A stretch of DNA of 64,000 bases from Nematostella vectensis (taxonomy: Eukaryota > Cnidaria > Anthozoa > Actiniaria > Edwardsiidae), in NCBI RefSeq assembly GCF_932526225.1, contig NC_064037.1:16713101-16777100 (forward strand), written 5' to 3'. Each line of letters opens with the position of its first letter. Position 1 is the stretch's first letter. This document shows, piece by piece, positions 44,063-52,766 of this stretch. Position numbers and translations under genes: made by a program. A model generated the notes under the pieces. That model did no database searches and had not been told where the DNA came from. It saw only the letters and a list, made by a program, of their open reading frames with translations.

Positions 44063-44680
44063 ATGGCGAACAGCGACGTTAGCAGCGGTGGCATATCCAT
44101 ATATCCCCCGCTCCCCAGTGCCCACCCCCCGCAAACGCCTACCGCTCCGGCAAGCACCGGCGGCGACGCTCAAAGTTTCCGACTCCAGGTAATACGTGAC
44201 ACTCAGAGGGTTCTAGACAATGAGATAGCGCATTATCGACAGGTACGTTAGAAGTATAAGCGCGCCTTCGCCGTTACCCATGCTGTGTCTGTGGCATCCG
44301 GCATCGCTGCAGGGGCGCTTTCCAGCGCCGGGCTGGGAGTCTCTTTGAGTGGGATAGGGGTTCTGATCGGCGCTCCGCTGGCAGGGGTCGCTGGGCTGGC
44401 CGGTGTCGTGGGCGCGGGGGTGGTCTCTAGGGGTCTTACGAGCAAGGTGGCTAAACACGAAGACACGATGGTTCTAGCGGAGAGTAAGAAAAACTCGATC
44501 AGCGAGCTGGTCTCTAAGGCTCTGTAAGACGGGCGTATCTCAGACGAAGAGTTTCGGCTAATACTTCAGGAACAAGAGAGATACAACGCGCTCAAGGCCG
44601 CTATCAGAGCTCGGCACGGCCTCGCACCGCATGATAAAAAAGTGGGAAAGGGCCCTCCCTGGTGGCACGCGAAAGGATGA
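44063..44680 (+). pseudogene. Hydrophobic Gly/Ala-rich protein of the element, two in-frame stops
   Basis: ATG 44063 opens a Pro/Ser-rich start (MANSDVSSGGISIYPPLPSA), a helix (FRLQVIRDTQRVLDNEIAHY), TAG at 44249, then without frame change KYKRAFAVTHAVSVASGIAA and a long Gly/Ala/Val membrane region, TAA at 44525, then GRISDEEFRLILQEQERYN and the end at TGA about 44678-44680. Same-frame continuity across both stops shows nonsense decay. It probably encoded a membrane-active virion protein. Function unknown. It starts 17 bases after the preceding gene. Confidence 0.6.
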
Positions 44681-44940
44681 AAAAGAGACTGCGAAAAATT
44701 CGCGAGGAGTTCGGGAGCGAGGTGTTCGAGTAGAACTCAGGTTTAAACGCCACGCTAGCGGCTTTGAATTTACGGCCGAAAAACGGTTATTCCACGCTCC
44801 GTAGGCTGGCGGCCCTCCTCGTTTTCGCGGCCCCACCGCTATTTGCCCCAAAAAGTCGTGTACGCGCAAGTCCTTGGGCTTGCACGCGCCCGGCCTACAC
44901 CCTAATTATTCACGAACGCGAAACACCTGCGGCCCTAATT
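44681..44940. other. Subterminal region of piece 1
   Basis: GC-rich sequence with a short reading start MKKRLRKIREEFGSEVFE (44676 onward) that stops at once. No gene supported. Confidence 0.4.
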
Positions 44941-45062
44941 GATTATTCGTGTACGCGAAATCTATTTTGCCTACATTAACTTTTGCCGATTGTTTATGTA
45001 CGTGAAATCGATTTGGCCTACATTAGCTTTTGCCGATTGTTTATGTACGCGAAACATTATCT
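44941..45062. repeat. Subterminal tandem repeats (~50 bp)
   Basis: Two to three copies of TGTACGCGAAATCTATTTTG... with TTTTGCCGATTGTTTATGTACG. TACGCGAAA recurs. Similar TTCGCGTA phrases lie inside the other terminal repeat (52006-52062). Possibly ends of the element recognised in replication or integration. Confidence 0.65.
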
Positions 45063-45075
45063 GCCTGATACATAG

Positions 45076-45150
45076 AGACGGGGCTGGGAGGCCCGGAGGG
45101 GGGATCCGGGCCTCCCAGGCCGTTTTACTGAAACTACCCAGTCCCCCCCT
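45076..45150 (-). repeat. Right terminal inverted repeat of the Polinton-like element
   Basis: Read on the minus strand it begins AGGGGGGGACTGGGTAGTTT and continues to GGGCCTCCCAGCCCCGTCT. It matches 51853-51926 read on the plus strand with modest divergence. The AG...CT outer ends are as in Polintons. An internal palindrome (GGAGGCCCGG ... CCGGGCCTCC) adds structure. Confidence 0.8.
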
Positions 45151-47972
45151 AGTACACATAAGTATAAATTGTCCACTAGTGAATTACCTTCTATTTGAAG
45201 AGGATGCATTGTAATGTTCCTTTATAAAATAAAAGCAAAATAATCAGTATGCTTTTGCCCTCTATAACAAAGAAGAAGAAACTCTTGTATCATGACCCCA
45301 TGTATTTTGGTCTTGTCTGGATTGTATTTCTTTAATAATAAGGTGTCTGTAACAGCGTCCGGTCCATGGGGGAAGGTTGATGTATATATATATATATATC
45401 AACATAAGTTCTGATAAGCCTATATTCATTCTCAACTTTGACTGTTTAAGTAAACTTTTATAAGTCAATTGTATACAGAGGGAGTAAATGTTAGGAAATT
45501 GATAATAAAATATATGTTAGGTTTACGATGAAAAATCTGGTTAGAACATAAATCGCACTGATAATGTATAACAAGAATATTAATGTGTAAATATAAAAGC
45601 ATTTACTGAAAATCATATTCTCTCTACCATAACATAATTGCTACCTGACGGGAAGTCGAGGCGAAGTCCCCATCCCTTGACAACTCGGCCCTTTCTCTTT
45701 CCAATTTACTTTTCTGGCTTTCAATAAACTTTCCCAAGTCATCAGCCATCGAGATTCTCGTTTGAACTCAGCACAGAAGTTTTAGGTTTGATGGGAAAGT
45801 TATGAATAAGCGACAAAGCCCAAAATTATCGAATGTTCAACACCACAACAACCTTGTTCTTGTTGCCATGTCGAGAAATACAGAATGTGCTCATCCGTTT
45901 CTTCAAATCAAACCATTGTCAAAAGATGCCGTCCATTTAGGAGAAGCATTAGCAAGTGTTGATATCCAGGCTAGGGATCTCTACAAATCAGGACAAAGTG
46001 ATGATTTACGCGAAACAATATTTACAATCCGTTTCTCTATGCCGCCATTTTGATGTCGTAGTTTTACACAGAATGCACCCGGTTATTTGGCGGGTAGGGA
46101 GAAGAGGGCAGGGGGGGGGACGCAAAAATCGGTGCCCAAATTTGTATCTGCGAAATATTGGGGGCACAGTCACTCCCCTTCTGGTCATTTCCTTATAACT
46201 TTTTAAAATATTGGTGGGGGCGGGGGGGGTCACGTGAGGGCCCATGAATGTCTTTGGCGAGCACCCCGTTTTTTCACGCGAGACCGAGCATTTTTATTTT
46301 TTGAATAAATCGAGCAGGGTGCACATAAAAAATGCGAGAACGATGGGAAAAATTCTCGGGATACCAAAGGATAATATTCGCAATTCCTTTATAGAGCTTC
46401 AAGTAAATTCAGGTCCTCCCCCCCCCCCCCCCCACCCCTAGAAGAAAAAAAAACACACTAATCACAATAATCAGTAACTTCCTATGGGCACGGGACTGCA
46501 GTTAGGAGAAATGTGCAGAGCTGCAAGTTTGTTGTGCTAGACAGAAACTTACATTGAAATGAATCTGTCTAGAGTGGCAATCTGGCCTCAGGAGGAGCAC
46601 CAACAAACACGACGGCTCTTACCGAACTCTACCTAAAAACGAGGAGAATTCATACTTTGAACATCTGAAAAATGCACTTCACCATACCTGTCAACTCTCC
46701 CGCATTAGGCGGGAGTCTGAAGATTTTGGACACCTTCTCCTGCTCTCCCGCGTTGAGCACCAAATCTCCCGCTTTTTAGCGCTTCCGAAAAATTATTCTA
46801 TAGGAAATCGTCATTTTGCCTATTTTCTATTAAAAAAAAAAATATTAAAAACAATAATTTCCTTGCATAGTGCAATTTATCTAACACCCTCGTGTGGTGA
46901 TTTATAAGTGGATTTGTTCGAGAGCTTTCTATTATACCCACCCCTCCCCCAAAAAATGAATATGTAAAAATTCAAGCTTACCGAAGATAACCAGACCTTA
47001 TTTTGGGAAAACTTGCCATTTTTTTGCTCTGTAGCGCATACCCCCTCGCGATGGGAGCTCCACACTTCGCTATATTCATTGAAGCGATTGTAAAAGCAGT
47101 GAATGCAGAATAAAACAGAAAATACGGAGCTTGAGAATGATATTGTGATACAATGAGAGTAAAGCTCCACGAAAAAAATGTTTTTCAATATAAGTGGGTT
47201 TTTTATATTGCATTTTTAAAAATAAAGATGCTATATTTTGTTTACTCATTTTAAGGATTAATTCCCCGATTTGGGGATAGATTCAGCGACCATTTTCCCC
47301 AGCCTAGTCCCAGGCGTTCTTACCGGATTTCCTGTGCTCAGAGATAAACCGTGAGGTAGCCAGGGGGCTGGGACGAGCTCACCCACAGAACTGATTTTAC
47401 CTTGCCTATGCATCGACCTCACGGCTTAGATATTTGTCATTTCACGACTTAGGGCTTGTTTCCCGAGAAAGGAAGGCATACTCTACACATTTGTAGGTTT
47501 GTTTGCTTCTATTTTCATCGTAAAAGCTTGCACGAAGCTCCGAATTTTGGAGAAAATTGAATCGAGACTTGTTTTGATCTTCGCTGGAATCTACTCCGCA
47601 TTTGTAAGAATCTTCCCGATGCCACTTTCCTCTTGTTGCAGCTAAGTTTTCCTCATTTGTATTTCTTTTTATTTCCTTTGCGAGTTGTGTTTCCATGTAT
47701 TACTAAAGTTATTTTAATAAATGTGGAGAAGTCAAGAATCGAAATCTATCGTGTTTACCCTTGATTTTATGCAGCCATATGCAGCCAGCAAAAAAAAAAA
47801 TATTTTGTGATTAAATTCTTGATGGCAATAGTTTTTCACTAAGCTATAAATCGGAATAATCCTGCTATCTGTGCTATACAGTATGTATTATTGAATACAG
47901 TTTCATTTTCATATTTTTGAATATCTTGGTTATAGAATTGTTATAGAATCCTTTCATCAATCCTGTAGAATG

Positions 47973-48085
47973 CTTCCCTGCTAGCAGAGGCCTCTTTTCT
48001 CTGTATTTCGCTGGGCTGGAGCTCGCGAGGACAAGAACTCCAGCCCTGCGAAATGCAGAGAAAGGAGGCCTCTGCTAGCAGGGAA
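47973..48085. mobile_element. 113-bp hairpin MITE with 8-bp target duplication
   Basis: The arms TTCCCTGCTAGCAGAGGCCT and its exact complement at the right fold over nearly the whole element. The direct flank GTAGAATG occurs at 47965-47972 and 48086-48093. An 8-bp duplication fits hAT-type mobilisation. Confidence 0.85.
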
Positions 48086-50821
48086 GTAGAATGCGTCTAA
48101 TGAGTTTTTTTGTTAGGTCTCCGAAGCCACTTGATCAGTTTTAGGGGTTAAGACCAGCGGTCTGAGTTTGTCGAGATTTCTCGGAAAAATGAAGTTTGGG
48201 TGCCCTAGCTCAAAATTAAACTGGTAATAGGTATGGGTGACCATGGTATCCTTTGAAAGTTTGAAGCAATTTGGATAAATATTTTTGGCGATAGAAGCCG
48301 AAAAGTAATTTTTCGTCTCCCGCACCCGGATTTGAGACAATTTCGTGGTTGTTAGAAAAAGACTAAAAACCGGTTCTTTTTGTGATCCCTTCACTTGTCG
48401 CGTGCCCGGGCGTGTGTCGGCGGCGCGATAAGTTCAAAGAGAAAGTGAGCTGTCACTCGTCAATCATGTCTCATACCAACATCACAACATTGGCCGTAAC
48501 TACGCAGGTTTTTGAACAATGGAATCGAGCGTTGTTTCACTCCCTTCCTATTTTATATAGAACCTAAATACGAAGTTAGGTTCGGAGAGCGTTCGGGCTA
48601 GTCACGAACACTCAAGGAAAACAACGATCGCGTGGGTTTTTAGACAAGAGAAATAGAAATATAACGAGAAAGGATTTCGCTGAATCGGGAGGCAGGAGAC
48701 ATTTCGCACAAAGGTTAGAGATATTTTATTGGCTGAATACAATATTCAATACAAATTGGGAATGCATTTTTGGTTATTTTATTAAGAAGTCGCTGACAAA
48801 GTATCCTAATTCCCGTGACCAGACCCTCAAAACGACAACGTTTTTCTTCATATGGGCCGTCGTAGCAGGGGGTTATGCACTGGGGGAATGTGCACCCCCC
48901 CTCCCAACCAATATTTTAAAAAATTAAAAGGAATTGACCAGTAGAGGCGCGGCTGTCCCAATATTTTCTTAATGTTTCTGTATTGTGCCCCAAGTATATT
49001 ACGATATGGCTTTCTGGTCATTGTGTGCGTGGTGTTGGTTTGTTTCCATCATCTGTTGATCATATCACAGATATCAGTGCAACTTGAGTACTTCAATTAT
49101 TCAGGTGTGTGCAGGGGGAAGTAACGCTATTCTAGTCCGCCATGTTATGAAGAGAAAACGAACCATAGCGCCGACATATTTTCCCCGGGAAGGATCCCAA
49201 TAAAAACGATTAAAAAAGCCAAGTAAAGGTAAGTGGAAAACTATATGCCATCTTGTCAAGTTGTAAATATACCCAGTATGGATGGACTTCAGGAATATTA
49301 TAAAGAGAGCTAATAGTGTGACAGGCATACGAAACCTTTTATTTGGTTATTTACTGTGCATTCGACATTTCCAAACCTGCCTGAAAGATATTTACCGTGT
49401 GAATGGAGAAAATTGTCTTTTCTTTGGTACTCACAAGCGACAAATGAATCCTATATATCTCCCCTATGATACTAAACCGTACGGATATTGCAGCCGTGAA
49501 CAAGGAAATGAAACAGGCTCTAGAATGACGATTGAAGCTATCTAGCAATCGAGTTGCTATGTTTGCGTACATTCTATGATGTAATGGGGTCGGTGATACG
49601 CATCAGTTTGACTTTGCAATGTCAAGCGCGACGGACGAAAAAGCCGTTAGAAATTTGAAAGAATTTCGAAGCAAGAAGGGATGCGATAAGCTTATCCGCG
49701 AAGCAATGGAAAGTTTGGTATAAGTAGGAACTTAATTTATATAGATACATGTTGAATTGATGCTTTCAAATATTAACAACGATTTTCAGCGGGGGATTAA
49801 AATAGCTGAAACTATTTCTAAGGGAGTGTTTATTAAATACATCGAGGGGGGGGGGAGGGAGAGATATTGAACCACCAAAGGGGGGGGGGGCTCTGAATTT
49901 TTTAGGAGCCGTCTTTTTTTATGATCTAGTTTGTAGCACAAATAATTTAAGACTTTTGTCTTTATAAAACAGTTGGATATACCGATGACAGTTTTTAACA
50001 GGAACAAATAGAAATCAACTTCTAAATAGTGGTGAAAGACGATTTACATCAAAACAAATTATAAAATTATGAAGGCCGAAACCGAAATTTGTGAATAACA
50101 GATGTCAGAAATAATGATGAACTTGACTACATCATCAATTCGGACAAAGAGGGCAGCTTCGCAGTATTCATTTTCCAGATTTAAAGACTTTTAAATCTTT
50201 TTATTTATTGAGGTCGTAGGGGCGGGGGGGGGGAGGGAGGGGGGCTTAAAATGGCAAATAATGGCGAGATTGGGCAGCAGCAACGTCGAACAATTTTTTT
50301 ATTTTCAAATCAGAATATTTGTTTCAACGCTATTTGTTCGCTCATAGAAACAATTAAATAACCTACACTAACCGTGAGCCTTCTGTACTCCAATCTCATA
50401 GCCAGCTAGCAGACTAGCAGGGCTTTCTTCCTGTTTGTTTCTATCAGTTCACTTATTCGTATCTGTGAGCCCGCAATTGGATAACTGGTCTGGTCGTTTG
50501 TCCTGCGACTGATATTTCAGCCTATCAAAAAGCGCCTTGATAGGACGCTAACCATTAGGAAGGCTCAAGTAAAAAGCTTTAAGTCTTGAATCCAATTTTC
50601 CGATAGAGGTTTTTGTGTTCCCTGTCACTGGCTTTGAACTATCTTTTACACGGAATGGGTGTGTTTGTCCTACAGGCTTCGGAGAATCGCACGGGTTGAG
50701 AACACGAATTTTTATCGGGATGTTAACCTTTGACCGATGAAGCGACGGCAGGACAATAAAAAAGTCGAAAGTGTGTGAGGATAGTACTTCCCGGCCGCGG
50801 CAGGGGCTCCTTAGCAGAGGC

Positions 50822-51238
50822 TCGTTTCTCGAAACATCCGAGAATTCTCGGGCCCGAAAACTATTTATTCCTTAAATTTGAAAAGCTGGCTAATTCCTAT
50901 AAAATTTATGGTATCTAAATGTGTTGAAATATCGTCAAACACCGTATTTTATAGATTTATAAATTTTGATCTTTCCCGAACTTCTCGGGCCCGAAATTCA
51001 AATGGCTTAAATATTAAGAAAGTTCTCGAGACTTTTCGGGTAACTTTCTGGCTTCAGCAAAACTCCGAAAATAGCCCTATTGAGCGTAAACATTTGGAAC
51101 ACGAACCAAGAGGAAGTTCAAACTGTTGTAGAACATGAAAGCGGTTCTCAAAAAGGAAAACATGCGAAATTTTGGGCAAAAATGCAAAATAAAGTTTTCG
51201 GGTCCGAGAATTACCGGGTGTTTCGAGAGACGGGGCGC
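50822..51238. repeat. Inverted-repeat unit (MITE-like)
   Basis: TCTCGAAACATCCGAGAATT ... CCCGAAAAC at the left pairs with the complement of GTTTTCGGGTCCGAGAATTA ... TGTTTCGAGA at the right, roughly 45 bp per arm. A related TCTCGGGCCCGAAATTC phrase lies inside (50982-50999). Exact ends and target duplication could not be fixed. Confidence 0.6.
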
Positions 51239-51704
51239 CAGGCCCGGACAAGCATATGTGACCATTGATCGTTAGTGGGGCCCATGAGGCCTAGCGACGG
51301 CTGGAAATCGAGCCTATTACACGTCTAATTTTTAGTTGAGGCTGGGCCGTTTGAGACAGGTTTGAGACATTTTAAGGTAGTAGTGTGTATAAGAATATAA
51401 TACCCAATAAATTATTAAAGAGTTACACTAATGATCAATAGCAATAACCTGGGTAACAGAGGCTCCAAGCTTCGCAGCGACAATGTTGCTACTATGAGCA
51501 CAATTTGATTCTGCATTTTAGAACGCATTAGGACTAAAAAAGAATTTTTTTTTCTGCTATCTGAGCCTCGGCATGTTTTAAGCATGTTCTTAAAATCTCG
51601 TCCCCAGAGCCCTAGACTTCTTCCCAGTCCTAACGGTCGGAGTCACGCAACGACCTGGGCGGTGAGATTGCGCAAGGTCTGTTCGCAGGCTTTACATCCT
51701 AATG

Positions 51705-51842
51705 TTGTTATTCGCGCGCCGTGTTTAGTTAACAGAAGAACGAATCTCGGACTGCGTTGTTTTTGATGTCTTGAGGGGGAACAGTCGGGCAGAGAATCTG
51801 AGATCCGTTCTTCTGTGAACTAACCCCGGCGTGCGAATAATA
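51705..51842. repeat. Inverted-repeat hairpin beside the left terminal repeat
   Basis: Arms of about 45 bp (TTATTCGCGCGCCGTG ... AACAGAAGAACG and the complement of CGTTCTTCTGTGAACTAACC ... GCGTGCGAATAA). The unit ends 10 bases before the Polinton terminal repeat. It could be a MITE or a target feature. Confidence 0.65.
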
Positions 51843-51852
51843 GCCTGCGTGC

Positions 51853-51926
51853 AGGGGGGGACTGGGGGGTTTCATAGAAACGAGTGGGAGGCGCGGATCG
51901 CCCCTCCGGGCCTCCCAGCCCCGTCT
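51853..51926 (+). repeat. Left terminal inverted repeat of the Polinton-like element
   Basis: AGGGGGGGACTGGGGGGTTT ... GGGCCTCCCAGCCCCGTCT, the inverted counterpart of 45076-45150. The outer base pair is AG as in Polintons. The flanking six bases (GCGTGC) do not match those beside the right repeat (AGTACA), so the two ends are not from one simple insertion at these sites. Confidence 0.8.
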
Positions 51927-52010
51927 TAGGCTTGGGGTCGCGAATCCCCCCTCCGACCCCCAAGCCCCATTCCAGGATGGGGACTTTCAGTGACACCGAA
52001 ACGCGTTTCG

Positions 52011-52043
52011 CGTAGATTAATAAATGCTGGTTATTAATCTACG
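52011..52043. repeat. Perfect 13-bp hairpin in the subterminal region
   Basis: CGTAGATTAATAA, a 7-base loop, then TTATTAATCTACG. The palindrome GAAACGCGTTTC (about 51999-52010) lies beside it. AT-rich stem in GC-rich surroundings. It could be a replication or integrase site; not testable here. Confidence 0.75.
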
Positions 52044-52203
52044 TCGGGACCACTTCGCGTAGAGTCGCCATCTTGGATAATTGAGCTTGGTACTTCATGA
52101 CATACGCTTTTAAGAGCTTTCTGACTCGCACTCTAATGAATAAAGCTGTTATGAAGTATCATGGCTATATTTTTCAAATAATGCAGTTCGAACCCCCAAG
52201 GAC

Positions 52204-52614
52204 TTGCAATTAGACCTCCGTCTGTCCTGTGGTATACCGAGCGTTCGAAGGGTGAAGTGCGGAAAAGATCATTGGGGGTGGCTAAAGGTCGGCCACGCAA
52301 ACACGTGCGGCCAGAGGTGCATGGACACCTACTGCAAGGTGCACCTCCAAGGGCTCCGTAAGGGCAGCCCCCTCCCCGTGCCGTGCAGGATCTGCGGCAT
52401 AGGGACGCAGTCGGAGACGCGGTTGTGCCGCTCCTGCGGAGCGAATCGTGAAGGGCAGAGGATGCGCGGCGTCGAGAGGCGCGCTCGGGGATGGTTCGTA
52501 CTCGTCCTGTCTGACATCGCAGCCCGCGGTACGGGCAATAAGAGACTGGGTGGCACAAGGCATACCCAAACACTCGTCCTGTCTGACATCGCGGCCCGCG
52601 ATACGGGCGATTAG
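52204..52614 (+). CDS. Cys-rich zinc-binding protein of the element
   Basis: The frame has GHANTCGQRCMDTYCKVHLQ, then PCRICGIGTQSETRLCRSCG, two CxxC-type clusters that suggest two zinc-binding sites. The N terminus and true start are uncertain; the C-terminal part runs into the tandem repeats and is probably not native. It lies between terminal repeat and polymerase. A DNA-binding regulatory role is plausible but unproven. Confidence 0.5.
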   Translation: MQLDLRLSCGIPSVRRVKCGKDHWGWLKVGHANTCGQRCMDTYCKVHLQGLRKGSPLPVPCRICGIGTQSETRLCRSCGANREGQRMRGVERRARGWFVLVLSDIAARGTGNKRLGGTRHTQTLVLSDIAARDTGD

Positions 52615-52766
52615 AGACTGGGTGGCACAGGCATACCCAAACACTCGTCCCGCCGGCTGTGATACGGGCAATTAGAGACTGGGTGGCACAAGGTGTACCC
52701 AAACACTCGTCCCGCCGGTTGTGACACGGGCAGTTAGAGACTGGGTGGCACAAGGTGTGCCCAAAC
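52499..52766. repeat. Four tandem ~62-72-bp repeats before the polymerase gene
   Basis: Units start near 52501, 52573, 52643 and 52705. Shared parts are CACTCGTCC, ATACGGGCAATTAGAGACTG and GGTGGCACAAGG. The array stops exactly before ATG 52767. It could be regulatory or an origin. In copy 1 the first half differs (CTGTCTGACATCGCAGCCC). Confidence 0.85.

Larger units (their letters stand above)
32232..45150 (+). mobile_element. Polinton/Maverick-like element, piece 1 (right portion)
   Basis: A GC-rich block in AT-rich host DNA carries a helicase-HNH gene, an integrase part, two small genes, a packaging ATPase end, a major capsid start, a coiled-coil membrane protein, a conserved unknown, a penton-like protein, a hydrophobic protein and a terminal repeat (45076-45150). 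The gene set (MCP, ATPase, rve integrase, PolB in piece 2) defines Polinton-like, virus-derived elements. The left side is truncated inside the polymerase/helicase fusion. It is interrupted by Gypsy-C. Almost every gene is damaged. Confidence 0.85.
45151..51852. other. 6.7-kb AT-rich spacer between the two terminal repeats
   Basis: No convincing gene. Contents: (TA)n at about 45381-45398, poly-C/G runs near 46110, 46220, 46417-46432, 49850-49890 and 50222-50245, a 113-bp hairpin MITE (47973-48085), an inverted-repeat unit (about 50822-51238) and another next to the left terminal repeat (51705-51842). Base composition resembles the host, not the element. Confidence 0.6.

Noticed and set aside
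32232-45150. Bacterial contamination as explanation of the GC-rich block
   Set aside because: Gene content (double-jelly-roll capsid, A32-like ATPase, rve integrase) is of eukaryotic virus type, and the block is embedded between matching halves of a host duplication and contains a eukaryotic Gypsy.
45381-45398. TATA-rich stretch as promoter
   Set aside because: A simple TA dinucleotide run without other promoter signals or a gene downstream.
49282-49545. 87-codon plus-strand frame in the spacer
   Set aside because: No recognisable fold or codon pattern; the surrounding DNA is AT-rich with low-complexity runs.
52499-52766. CRISPR-like array
   Set aside because: The units are contiguous tandem repeats without distinct spacers, in a eukaryotic element.
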